Source: DAITQM01 sp039794245
GTDB taxonomy: Bacteria > Pseudomonadota > Gammaproteobacteria > Xanthomonadales > Wenzhouxiangellaceae
DNA: 64,000 nt
Reading direction: 5' to 3'
Assembly (NCBI GenBank): GCA_039794245.1
Contig: JBDIVS010000009.1
Span: 1 to 64,000 of the forward strand
The translations under genes were made by a program, and so were the position numbers. Positions 33,635 through 42,305 of this stretch are shown piece after piece. Below the pieces are notes generated by a model. That model had not been told where the DNA came from, did no database searches, and saw nothing but the letters and a program-made list of their open reading frames with translations. Each line of letters opens with the position of its first letter. Position 1 is the stretch's first letter.

Positions 33635-36064
33635 ATGCGCAGCGGATATCGCTCGATTTTGGGGCCCATCACGGGCCTTTGCTTGTCTTTGACCATCGCG
33701 GGAACGATCCGGGCGGAGGTTTCCGGTTCGGTCCTGGATTCCATCGCCGTGCCCGACGGGGTGCAGGCTGAAATCAATCGGCTGCGGACTCGGGCGACGA
33801 TTCACGGCGATGCGATTTTGCCTGATGAATGGCGCCGGGTGGCCGAAATCCGTGCCGCGCAGGAGGGGCGGCCGGTGGCGGAAGTGCTGGCCGAAGTCCG
33901 GGATATATACGGCGCCGCTCTCGCCCATCTGCCGCCCGCGACGCGCGGCGGTACGCCGGTGATCCGCGTTGGCAACGATATCGGCGGCTGCGATTTTCTG
34001 GCCACAGCGGGCAACAACGGCTTGCAGCAGGCGATGGATGCTGCGGCGGTGGACGCCAACGGCCCCGGTCTGACCGAAATCCGTGTCGCCAACTCGGGTG
34101 ATTACGCCGGCCGGCGGTATTTTCTGAACGACGCCGCCGGCGGCGACCAGTCGGTGATGATCGTCGGCGGTTATTCGTTCTGCGACAGCGCGGCGCCGTC
34201 CGGTAACACCACGCTGAATCGCGGCGGGGCGAGCGGGCCGGTGATCCTGATCGATCAGACGGCGGCGGCGCAGACCGTGTTTCTGGAAAATCTGAGGGTG
34301 CAGGGCGGCGCCGGCACCAATGGCGGCGGGCTGGAAATCCGCAACAACAATTTCGTGGTCGGCACCAACCTGATCGCCTCCACCAACAGCGCGACCGACG
34401 GCGGTGGCATTCATCTGACTGATACCGCCGATGCCGACCCGACCGTGTTGTGGCTGCTGGACGGATCCGCGGTGTCGAGCAATACCGCCAGCGGTAACGG
34501 CGGCGGCATGTATTGCAGCGGTAACGGCGCCGTGGTGGCGCTGGACGCGATCGTCAGCATCAATTCCAATTCGGCGCAGAACGGCGGCGGCTTATTTGTC
34601 ACAGGCGGCTGTGGTGTGGATTCGTTCGCCAGTTTTCCAAGTGGTGTTTTCTCTAATACCGCCACCGTCAACGGCGGTGGCGGATATCTCGAAGCCGGCG
34701 GTGAGGTGACCTTGATCGGCGGGGCCGGCGGTTTTGGTTTTGGCGATGCAACACGCCGCACGACGCTCGATTCGAACCGGGCGAATGGCGCCGGCGGCGG
34801 CTTGTTCGCCACCGGCACCACATCGACGATCACGGCGCGCGATTCGTGGATTGCCAGCAACACCGCCGACGCGGATGCGGATGACTCAGGTAGCGGCGGT
34901 GGGGTGGCGCTCAATTTCGGGGCCAGGTTCTTTATGGACCGCACGCTGGCCGGCAGCGCCTGCCACAGCGCCAACCGCTGTTCGGTTCTCGCCGGCAATT
35001 CGGCGCAAATGGGCGGGGCCGTCGCCGCCGGCGGTAACGGTGTCGGCGTCGATATCCGCCAGACCTGGATCGAGGACAACCAGGCCGATGGCCCGGCTTC
35101 CGCCGTCATCGTCAACAACACGGGCGGCAATCCGGCCGAGCCCGGTACCTTGTTCATGGAAGGCAATATGATCGTCAACAATCCGGCGTCTACGACCGAT
35201 CTCGGCGGTCTGCAAGGCGTGGTGGACGTGCAGTCGAATACCGATACGACGATCGCGTTCACCACCTTTGCCGATAATCTGACATCCAGTAGCGGCCGCG
35301 ACCTGATTGTCTTCAACGATGCCGATGTCCAGTTGTACTCCGACATCATCTGGGAGAGCACGGGAGAGGTCTTTTTCGCCAACTGGGACGCCGACACAAC
35401 CGGAAGGGTCGATTGCATTGTCGTTCACGAAACCGGCTCACTACCACCAGATCCTCCTTCCCCCGGATCGATTTTCTCGGCCGATCCGCAGTTTGTCGCG
35501 CCTGGCCCGGCCGGGAATTACCGCCTGGCCGGGACATCGCCGGCCGTGGACTTTTGCGATACAGCGGTTTACATCCCGGTAGAGAGCGATATCGACGGCG
35601 AGGCACGGGGCTTCGATGTGGCCGGCAACAGCAATTTCTTGGGCCCTTACGACCTCGGCGCCGACGAATTCGTCGGGGCGCTGAACGGCGGCACGGTGCA
35701 ATTCGCCACCACGCTGATCGATGTGATGGAAGGCGACGGCACCGTTGTCGTGCCGATCAGCCGCGCCGGCGGCAGCGAGGGTGAAACCTCGTTTCAGGTC
35801 ACGGCCTTCAACATCACCGCCACCGAGGGTAGCGACTACACGGCACTGCCGACCCTCGTAAGTTGGTCCAACGGTGACAATACTCCGCGCCTGGTCAATT
35901 TCGGGATCCTCGATGACGGCATCAGCGAACCGCACGAACAGTTCCGGGTCGATCTGGATTACAACAGCGGCAGCGGGGTTCTGGGTGTGCCGGCCACCAT
36001 CATCATCCGGATTTACGACAATGAAGATGCGATCTTCGCCGACAGCTACGAGGGGATCCCATAA
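33635..36064 (+). CDS. secreted right-handed beta-helix protein with C-terminal Calx-beta domain
   Basis: 809 aa with a signal peptide ending about residue 27 (SLTIAGTIRAEV). Residues 110-560 are Gly/Asn-rich repeats of the type GGGL...NNSA, e.g. NGGGLEIRNNNFVV, SGNGGGMYCSGNG and QNGGGLFVTGGCG, a parallel beta-helix as in polymorphic/choice-of-anchor exoproteins. Residues 690-795 are a Calx-beta domain (VQFATTLIDVMEGDGTVVVP ... TEGSDYTALPTLVSW). The end, NEDAIFADSYEGIP, resembles the IFADGFE tails of Xanthomonadales-type exported proteins. Probably surface or extracellular; ligand unknown. Confidence 0.82.
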   Translation: MRSGYRSILGPITGLCLSLTIAGTIRAEVSGSVLDSIAVPDGVQAEINRLRTRATIHGDAILPDEWRRVAEIRAAQEGRPVAEVLAEVRDIYGAALAHLPPATRGGTPVIRVGNDIGGCDFLATAGNNGLQQAMDAAAVDANGPGLTEIRVANSGDYAGRRYFLNDAAGGDQSVMIVGGYSFCDSAAPSGNTTLNRGGASGPVILIDQTAAAQTVFLENLRVQGGAGTNGGGLEIRNNNFVVGTNLIASTNSATDGGGIHLTDTADADPTVLWLLDGSAVSSNTASGNGGGMYCSGNGAVVALDAIVSINSNSAQNGGGLFVTGGCGVDSFASFPSGVFSNTATVNGGGGYLEAGGEVTLIGGAGGFGFGDATRRTTLDSNRANGAGGGLFATGTTSTITARDSWIASNTADADADDSGSGGGVALNFGARFFMDRTLAGSACHSANRCSVLAGNSAQMGGAVAAGGNGVGVDIRQTWIEDNQADGPASAVIVNNTGGNPAEPGTLFMEGNMIVNNPASTTDLGGLQGVVDVQSNTDTTIAFTTFADNLTSSSGRDLIVFNDADVQLYSDIIWESTGEVFFANWDADTTGRVDCIVVHETGSLPPDPPSPGSIFSADPQFVAPGPAGNYRLAGTSPAVDFCDTAVYIPVESDIDGEARGFDVAGNSNFLGPYDLGADEFVGALNGGTVQFATTLIDVMEGDGTVVVPISRAGGSEGETSFQVTAFNITATEGSDYTALPTLVSWSNGDNTPRLVNFGILDDGISEPHEQFRVDLDYNSGSGVLGVPATIIIRIYDNEDAIFADSYEGIP

Positions 36065-36065
36065 C

Positions 36066-37040
36066 AAGACCTGACTCATCTACGACTCGTCATTCCGGAC
36101 GCGCCGCAGGCGACCGAGCAGGGGTGCGCGCCAATGGCGGCGCTGGCGGACCGGATGGGGTGACGATTGACCAGATTGTTGCCCTGGAGGACGGTCCGGG
36201 TCGGTTGGTGGAGGACCTGCACGAGGCGCTTCGCAGCCGGACCTACCGCCCCGGCGCGATCCGTCGCGTGTGGATTCCGAAGCCAGATGGGCGACAACGG
36301 CCGCTGGGCATCCCCAATGTGGTGGATCGGGTGGCGCAGATGGCGGCCTTGCGGGTGCTGGAACCGATCTTCGAGGCGGATTTCGCCGACTGTTCCTACG
36401 GGTTTCGTCCGGGTCGTTTGGCCCACGATGCCATCGCAGCGGTCAGCGATCACCTCAAGGCGGGTTACCGCACGGTCATTGAAACCCGGCTGGGTCTGAC
36501 CCTGAACCGGGACAAGACGCGGATCGTGGACCTTCGCCAGTCCGGCAGCGCGCTGGACTTTCTGGGCTACACGTTCCGTTACGACCGGGATCTGCATGGT
36601 GGCTCTCACCGCTACCTGTATGTGGGTCCGTCGGCCAAGGCACTGGCTCGGGCGCGGGACCACCTGCGGGAACTGACCGCGGCGCGGTACTGCTTTGTGC
36701 CGTTGCCCCATCTGATTGCGCGGATCAATCGCTATCTGGTGGGCTGGCAGGCGTACTTCCGCGTGGGTTATCCCCGTCGGAGTTACCGTCACCTGAACCA
36801 TCATGCTCGCCGACGGCTGGCCTGCCACCTGCGGCGTCGCAGCCAGCGCCCCTTTCGTCTCCCCGAAGGGGTCACGCTCTACCGTCATCTGGCCGATCTG
36901 GGTCTGGTGTATCTGTAGCGCGGCGCGGCTTGCCCTGTGCATGCTTGTGACGAATCCACCGGGAGCGCCGGATGCGGGAAATCCGCACGTCCGGTGCGAC
37001 GAGGGCCCGGCATCCGTCGGGTTCCTCGCCTACTCTACTG
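36066..37040 (+). mobile_element. degenerate group II intron (5'-truncated, internally deleted)
   Basis: The element holds a reverse-transcriptase remnant and a recognisable intron 3' end. Domain V is at about 36963-36997 (GAGCGCCGGATGCGGGAAAT with the AGC triad), and domain VI follows up to CCTACTCTACT at 37031-37040. No 5' intron end (GTGYG) or domain I is visible. The left edge abuts GTCATTCCGGACGCG near 36092, a short dispersed repeat. The last 104 bp recur at 45373-45483 with a 7-bp length difference. Confidence 0.8.
36124..36918 (+). pseudogene. ltrA: group II intron reverse transcriptase/maturase, core deleted
   Basis: The frame is open for 264 codons but not functional. It begins inside the RT at VRANGGAGGPDGVTIDQI, lacking the usual 40-60 N-terminal residues. 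It continues through IPKPDGRQRPLGIPNVVDRV and CSYGFRPGRLAHDAIAAV, then jumps from HLKAGYRTVI straight to ETRLGLTLNRDKTRIVDL. The roughly 110 residues with the palm motifs, including the catalytic YADD, are missing without loss of frame. The maturase thumb (INRYLVGWQAYFRVG) is retained. Confidence 0.88.
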
Positions 37041-37147
37041 GTGAAAAATAATTTTACTGGATTCCCGCTTTCGCGGGAATGACAAAAATAAGGTGGGGTC
37101 CGCTTTCGCCTGTCTGCGTGCGTATACGCACAGGCAGGCGAGAATGA
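37041..37147. repeat. intergenic repeat, copy 1 (left of vapBC)
   Basis: It contains GTGAAAAATAATTTTACTGGAT, the hairpin ATTCCCGC-TTT-GCGGGAAT, and the palindrome GTGCGTATACGCAC flanked by GCCTGT/ACAGGC. A related block lies at 38259-38402 on the other side of vapBC. It directly follows the intron 3' end. Confidence 0.6.
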
Positions 37148-37165
37148 CTAAACCAAACAGTTTGA

Positions 37166-37579
37166 TCAGTACTGCCACGGGTTGATCAGTTCCAGTTCAA
37201 GTGACTGAAAGTCTGTGGTGTTGCGTGTCGCCAGCGGGCTGTGATGTACGATCGCGATTGCGGCGATCATGCCGTCGGGAACCGACATCGGCGTGCCCGC
37301 CCGCGCCAATGGGCCCATCAGTTCACCGTAAAGCAAAGCCGCCTGTTCGGTAAAGGGATAAATGCGCTCGGCAAACCGTTCACGCCATGCATTCAGCCCC
37401 TGCAGTAACAGATCGGACCGCGGGTCGGGCCGGATTTTTGCGATACCGAACGCGATTTCGGCGATTGTCACGGTCGGAATGGCGAGTTCCTGGTCGTGCA
37501 CCGCCAGCCAGTTCATGACCCGCTCGTCGGGGTCGCGGCGCAAACTCTCGGAGATGACATTGGTGTCGAGAAAAATCAC
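37166..37579 (-). CDS. vapC: type II toxin VapC, PIN-domain ribonuclease
   Basis: 137 aa. The PIN-domain acidic residues are in place: D5 (FLDTNVISE), E41 (TVTIAEIAFG), D102 (SVPDGMIAAIA) and D123 (TRNTTDF). VapC toxins are Mg2+-dependent endoribonucleases cutting tRNA or rRNA. The ATG overlaps the stop of the antitoxin gene (ATGA), the usual coupling. The pair sits in a repeat-rich region between two copies of an intergenic repeat. Confidence 0.92.
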   Translation of the reverse strand: MIFLDTNVISESLRRDPDERVMNWLAVHDQELAIPTVTIAEIAFGIAKIRPDPRSDLLLQGLNAWRERFAERIYPFTEQAALLYGELMGPLARAGTPMSVPDGMIAAIAIVHHSPLATRNTTDFQSLELELINPWQY

Positions 37580-37824
37580 AAGTCGATACCGGTATGCGGC
37601 GTGCGGTGATCACGGATGATGTTTTCGAGATCCAGATCGGTGGCAAAACGCCGGTTGAGTCCGGCGTAGAAACTCGATGCCGGCTCACGCCCGGTCTGGC
37701 GCGCGGCATATTCCTCCAGCGCACGTTCGACCACCTCGGCTACGGTACGCCGCTCGCGCCGCGCCAGTTGATGCGCCAGTTCCCGCGCTCGCGCGCTACG
37801 GACGGACAGTTGCGGTTCGGCCAT
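37576..37824 (-). CDS. vapB: VapB-type antitoxin
   Basis: 82 aa from the ATG at 37824; another ATG lies two codons upstream (37830). Residues 4-45 (LSVRSARARELAHQLARRER, then TVAEVVERALEEYA) form a ribbon-helix-helix-type DNA-binding module, as in the Rv0623-like VapB group. The C-terminal part (FYAGLNRRFATDLDLENIIR) should wrap the toxin. It precedes and overlaps vapC, and the complex normally represses its own promoter. Confidence 0.88.
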   Translation of the reverse strand: MAEPQLSVRSARARELAHQLARRERRTVAEVVERALEEYAARQTGREPASSFYAGLNRRFATDLDLENIIRDHRTPHTGIDL

Positions 37825-38010
37825 GGTCAATAACCCCGGTCGGCGAAAAACATGATCTTACCAGCTTGCTGGCTAGATGGCAAATGACGGCTGGCCGATC
37901 CGACATCTTTCATCATCCCGACTTTCAAATTCGCTATCGATAAGGGGCGGTCTTTTCCGATGCATTCGTATATCCCTGTGAGAATCCATCTTGATCGGAG
38001 GAGTCCGTCT

Positions 38011-38199
38011 ATGCGCAATTCAATATTGTCCTTTTTGGCCGCCGCGGCGTTTCTGATTCCTTCCGCCCAGGCGGTGGACGGAGTCCGTGAGATCAACTAG
38101 TTGTGCGCCACCGGCCCGGGTTGCTTTGATGATGATCTCGGCGGCTTTCCGGTCACCATCAACAATCCGGGCAGCTACCGGTTGACCAGCAACCTTACG
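38011..38199 (+). pseudogene. broken secreted beta-helix-type exoprotein
   Basis: After GGAGGAG a signal peptide starts at 38011 (MRNSILSFLAAAAFLIPSAQ). A TAG stop comes at 38098-38100. In the same frame similarity resumes as LCATGPGCFDDDLGGFPVTI and NNPGSYRLTSNL, the usual N-terminal part of parallel beta-helix exoproteins, and then ends where a repeat begins near 38200. The gene has both a nonsense codon and a truncation. Its upstream region resembles that of the intact exoprotein gene at 33635. Confidence 0.75.
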
Positions 38200-38258
38200 A
38201 AGCGCACGAAGGTCTCGCTCCGGCAGATTCCCTCCTTCGTGATCCTTCGTGTCCTTCG

Positions 38259-38402
38259 GTGAAAAACATTTTTACTGGATATATGCGCGCCATCCTCGGC
38301 GCGTACCCCTGCCCGGTCGCCTGCGTCGCGTTCAAATTCGCTCCAGGCGAATTTGTCCCGCATGCGCCTGTGTGCGTGCGTATACGCACAGGCAGGCGGG
38401 AA
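38259..38402. repeat. intergenic repeat, copy 2 (right of vapBC)
   Basis: It shares with 37041-37147 the GTGAAAAA..TTTTTACTGGAT segment and the GTGCGTGCGTATACGCACAG palindrome followed by GCAGGCG. Between them is a different insert with the hairpin TTCGCTCCAGGCGAA. Together the two copies bracket vapBC and the broken exoprotein gene. Confidence 0.55.
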
Positions 38403-38434
38403 CGAAGCACGAACAACGCTCCACACGGGTGGAA

Positions 38435-41155
38435 TTAGCTGGCAGACAAATCCCGGCGGGCGGCGGCGATGTTTTGTAAGGCGGGGTGCTCGGTCAGGTT
38501 CAGGTCGAGCAGCAGGGTTTCGGCTTCGACGAGTTCGTTTTGGGCGTCGATCCGGCGGCCGAGTGCGGTCAGGGCGGCGGCGCGCAGAATCTTGCAGTCG
38601 GCGATCTCGACGGCGCGTCCCGGCTGCGTCACCGCAGCGAGCGCGAGATCGATCTCGCTGAGCGCGGCTGCCGGTTGCCCCACCCGGGATTGACAGCCGG
38701 CCCGGGCCTCGTGCAGCCGGGCGCGATATTCGGCGCTCGTCGGCAGGCGGCCATTCAGGCGGCGTTCGAGGTCGGCGAGGATCGAGATGCCTGCCGGCGC
38801 GTCGCCCAGCATGCAATGGCTCAGGGCCAGCAGGGCTTCGACATGGGTGCGGGTCTCGTTGTCGGTTTTGCCTTGCTGATCGAGTAGACGGCGCGCTGTT
38901 TCCAGTGCCGCTACCGCTTCTGGCCAGCGGTGCATCCGGGTGAGCAGCATGCCCTGGTTGATGTGGAAAAAGTCATAGTCAGCTGCTTCCTTGCCGCTGG
39001 CCCTGGCCCATTCGGTGCTGGAGACGGACATTTCGTGCAGGGCCTTTTCGTAATCGCCGCGGTAGAGCAAAAGGCGGGCCTGGAGATGGCGGGCCGCGGC
39101 CCGGTATTCGGCCGGCCCGGTAAAAATCCGGTCGTAGAGTGCGAGTGCTTCGCCGAGGTGGTGTTCGGCATCGGCAAAATGACCTAAATCTATCTCGATG
39201 GACGCGCTGTTGGCCAGGGTCACCGCATAACGCAGGCTTTCGGTGCCGTATAGGCGGCGTACGGTGGGCACGATCTCGCGGTTGAGACTGGATGCAGGTT
39301 CGAGTTTGCCGGCCAGGCGGTAGGCGATGGCCAGGGGGTTCAGGACGTTGTAACGCAGGCGGTCGTCCACTTGTTCCGCTTGTCGTTGCTGCATTTGGCG
39401 ATACAACGGCTCGAGTATCGCCAGGGCGCGGGTGTTGTCGCCGCGCATGATTTCCAGGTAGCCGCGGATCGCGCGGATTGCAGCGAACGATTTCCACGGC
39501 GCCGGCGGGATGCCGAGGGCGGATTCGGCTTCCAGCAGCGAGCGTTCGGCATCGTCGAGCCGGCGCTCTTTCATCGCCAGCCAGCCCTGTTGGCGCAGGG
39601 CATACGCCAAATCAGCAGGGCGCTGCTGGTTTGGATCAATGGCAATCATCACCGCCTGGTCGATCAGCGGCCGGGCCTGTTCGACCCGGTTCAAGCTGAG
39701 ATAGACTTCGCCGATGGTGGTCAACATGCCGAAGCGGTCGTCGTCCGCTGCGGTCGATGGATCGAGTGCCCGTTGCGCACCCAGTTCGAGCAGCTCCTCG
39801 GTATCGGGAAGCTGATCGCGCGGCCGATCCGCCGCCGCGGCACGGAACAACTCAAGCAGGAAATCGCGCAGTTTCGTGGCGCGTTGCAAGGCCACGGTGG
39901 TCTGAGCCAGCGCCGCGGTGGCCCGCTCGGCTTGCCACACCGCAACGGCCGCACCGGTGAGCAGCGACATCATGGCCAGTCCGCCGGCAGCGGCGGCGAC
40001 CCGGTGGCGGCGGAACCATTTGCCGGCACGATACATCCGGCCGCCGCCGCGTGCCGCAACCGGTTTCAGCGCCAGCCAGTTTTGCAGGTCGGTGAGCATG
40101 GCAGCGGCCGTCGGATAACGCCGTTCGGGATCGGCGGCGAGCGCTTGCCGGCAGATTACGTCGAGATCGCCTTTGAGGTGGCGGGCCAGGCGCCGGTCCC
40201 GGACGCAGTCCGAGGGCGGCATGGCGACACCGGTTGCGTGCTCCCGGCCGAGCAGCAGCGAGATCGTATCGCGGCCGTCGCGCAACCGCCGGCCGCTCAG
40301 CATTTCGTAGAGCAAAGCGCCTAAGCCATAGACGTCGTGCGTTGTCGCCGGCCCGCCGGTGACGAACTGTTCCGGTGCGGCGTAAGCGGGCGTGCAGCGG
40401 AGCAGGGCGGCAGGCCGGCCCGCTTCATGTTCGGTGGTCAAAAGGCCGGCGATGCCGAAATCCAGCAGTTTGACCAGGCCCTCGTCCGTCACCAGGACGT
40501 TGGCGGGTTTGATGTCGTTATGCACGACCAGGTGGCGATGGGCGTGGGCCACGGCTTCGGCGGCGGCACATAAAAGCTCGATCCTTTGCCGTACGGCAAG
40601 ACGGCGTTCTTCACAGTAACGGATGAGCGCCATGCCGCGGACATATTCCATCACCAGGTACGGGATGCCGTCGTCGGTGATGCCGCCGTCGATCAGGCGG
40701 GCGATGTTGGGATGCGTCAGGCGCGCCAGGATGCGGATTTCGTCGCGCAACCGCTCGGCTTGGCGTTGGCTGAAGGGGCCCGGCGGTAGAACCTTGATCG
40801 CCGCCTGCATTTCGAACTGACCGTCGGCGCGTTCGCCCAACAGCACCACTCCCATGCCGCCGCGGGCGATCTCGCGCACTGCCCGCCAGTTGCCGAAACG
40901 CCGGCCGGCGAGTCGTTCGGGAATCTTGCCCAGGTTGATGCCGGCATCGGCGGTCAGACACCGTACAATGTCGTCCAGTGAGCGATCGAGGATCGACTCG
41001 TCCGGTGCATCGTGGGCGGCGAGCAGGCAGTCCAGCCGCTGCCGTATTTCCGGCCCGGCGGCGTCGAGTCCCGGGTGCTCCGGTCGAACGGCGGGCGGCA
41101 GCGCTGCCAGTTCGTCGAACAGCGCACCGACCTGCCGCCAGGTAGTGGCATCCAT
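38435..41155 (-). CDS. Ser/Thr protein kinase with TM segment and TPR-like C-terminal half
   Basis: 906 aa. The Hanks-type kinase domain spans about residues 88-365: glycine loop ARGGMGVVLLG, K121 in AAIKVL, catalytic loop HNDIKPANVL with D214, and DFG at 232-234. The catalytic loop is HND instead of HRD, so it is a non-RD kinase. One TM helix follows (about 385-405, AAAAGGLAMMSLLTGAAVAV). The outer half, about 480 residues of TPR-like helical repeats, is predicted periplasmic. Its ATG overlaps the stop of the sigma-factor gene (TAATG). Confidence 0.92.
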   Translation of the reverse strand: MDATTWRQVGALFDELAALPPAVRPEHPGLDAAGPEIRQRLDCLLAAHDAPDESILDRSLDDIVRCLTADAGINLGKIPERLAGRRFGNWRAVREIARGGMGVVLLGERADGQFEMQAAIKVLPPGPFSQRQAERLRDEIRILARLTHPNIARLIDGGITDDGIPYLVMEYVRGMALIRYCEERRLAVRQRIELLCAAAEAVAHAHRHLVVHNDIKPANVLVTDEGLVKLLDFGIAGLLTTEHEAGRPAALLRCTPAYAAPEQFVTGGPATTHDVYGLGALLYEMLSGRRLRDGRDTISLLLGREHATGVAMPPSDCVRDRRLARHLKGDLDVICRQALAADPERRYPTAAAMLTDLQNWLALKPVAARGGGRMYRAGKWFRRHRVAAAAGGLAMMSLLTGAAVAVWQAERATAALAQTTVALQRATKLRDFLLELFRAAAADRPRDQLPDTEELLELGAQRALDPSTAADDDRFGMLTTIGEVYLSLNRVEQARPLIDQAVMIAIDPNQQRPADLAYALRQQGWLAMKERRLDDAERSLLEAESALGIPPAPWKSFAAIRAIRGYLEIMRGDNTRALAILEPLYRQMQQRQAEQVDDRLRYNVLNPLAIAYRLAGKLEPASSLNREIVPTVRRLYGTESLRYAVTLANSASIEIDLGHFADAEHHLGEALALYDRIFTGPAEYRAAARHLQARLLLYRGDYEKALHEMSVSSTEWARASGKEAADYDFFHINQGMLLTRMHRWPEAVAALETARRLLDQQGKTDNETRTHVEALLALSHCMLGDAPAGISILADLERRLNGRLPTSAEYRARLHEARAGCQSRVGQPAAALSEIDLALAAVTQPGRAVEIADCKILRAAALTALGRRIDAQNELVEAETLLLDLNLTEHPALQNIAAARRDLSAS

Positions 41156-41703
41156 TAACTTCTTAGCTCAGTCTGCAAAAAGGCGCGTGCTTTTTGCCAG
41201 TCGCGGGCGGCGGTGCGAAGCGAAATGCCCAGGCAGTCGGCCGCCTCGTCGAGCGGCAAGCCGGCGAAAAAGCGCAATTCCACCAGGCGGGCCAGCCGCT
41301 CGTCCAGTTTTTGCAGGCGGTCGAGGGCGTGGTCAACGGCGATGATCTGCTCGAGTGCGTCGTTCTGCTCGCCGGGCTTGACATCCGGCACCGCTTGCTG
41401 CGGCGCCGCGCGTTTGTGCGCGCCACGGTAACGGGCGTAATCGACGAGGATCTGGCGCATCGCCAGGGCGGCGGTTGCCAGGTAATGACTGCGGTTGCGC
41501 CGGCCGGCGGTTTTGCCGTTGAGCTTCAGCCAGGCTTCGTGGACGATGGCGGTGGTGTTGAGGGTCGAGGCGGGGTTGCGGCGGCGTTCGCGCCGGGCGA
41601 TGGCGCGCAATTCGGTGTACACCGCCGCGAAGGTCGCGTCCGGAGACGATGAGGCGCCGCCGGCGAGCCGCATTCCGGCCGCCTGTGCGTTTATCACAGT
41701 CAT
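41155..41703 (-). CDS. ECF sigma factor, Sig-70_X6 (TIGR02999-like) group
   Basis: 182 aa. Region 2 is LRAIARRERRRNPASTLNTT plus AIVHEAWLKL, region 4 is LVELRFFAGLPLDEAADCLG plus ISLRTAARDWQKARAFL. The TLNTTAIVHEAWLKL and HYLATAALAMRQILVDYAR segments are diagnostic of the group that is regularly encoded beside Ser/Thr kinases rather than with an anti-sigma factor. Here too the kinase gene follows directly, coupled by TAATG. Control is presumably by phosphorylation. Confidence 0.92.
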   Translation of the reverse strand: MTVINAQAAGMRLAGGASSSPDATFAAVYTELRAIARRERRRNPASTLNTTAIVHEAWLKLNGKTAGRRNRSHYLATAALAMRQILVDYARYRGAHKRAAPQQAVPDVKPGEQNDALEQIIAVDHALDRLQKLDERLARLVELRFFAGLPLDEAADCLGISLRTAARDWQKARAFLQTELRS

Positions 41704-41874
41704 CCTGGCTCTTCACAACCCAAGGTTCACGCCGCGGTGCATTGCCGCTCGCGTATAAGTTTATTATGCGGTATACGGCAAGCGCGATCAAGCGCGGCGG
41801 GAGGCGGGCGGGTTGCGGGGTATGATTTGCAGGTGCCCGGGCAATGACACGGGGTTGAGCGGAGTGATGTCGAA

Positions 41875-42297
41875 GTGAGAGCGATACCGGCGATGGTGTT
41901 TTGCGGCCTGGCGGCCGGCTGTGCGGCCGGTGGGACGGCACCCGCAGTGAATCCGGAACAGGAGGTTGCCGAGGTGCAGATGAAGATCAAGATGCCGGAG
42001 CGCGGCGATTTGACCCACGCGGTGGCGGCGGCGCGGCGGGATCTGGCCGGGCGTACCGGGTTGGCCGAATCAGAACTGGCTGTGCACACGGCCGAAGCGG
42101 TGACCTGGCGCGACGGCAGCCTGGGCTGCCCTGAGCCGGGCATGATGTACACCCAGGCGCTGGTCGAGGGTTATCTGATCCGATTCGAGGCCGGTGGCGA
42201 ACGGTACGAATATCACGGCGTCTGGGGCGCCGCGCCGGCCTATTGCCCGGCCGATCGGGCGCGCCTGCCGTATCGCTCAGACGATCCAGCACGTTGA
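41875..42297 (+). CDS. small lipoprotein of unknown function
   Basis: 140 aa with a GTG start. It is a predicted lipoprotein (FCGLAAGC, Cys near 16). The mature part has VTWRDGSLGCPEPGMMYTQA and GYLIRFEAGGERYEYHGVWG, a conserved but uncharacterised pattern seen in small secreted proteins of diverse bacteria; the two cysteines in LGCPEPG and PAYCP may pair. Its stop abuts the SDR gene downstream. Confidence 0.78.
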   Translation: MRAIPAMVFCGLAAGCAAGGTAPAVNPEQEVAEVQMKIKMPERGDLTHAVAAARRDLAGRTGLAESELAVHTAEAVTWRDGSLGCPEPGMMYTQALVEGYLIRFEAGGERYEYHGVWGAAPAYCPADRARLPYRSDDPAR

Positions 42298-42305
42298 AGG
42301 TGCGG

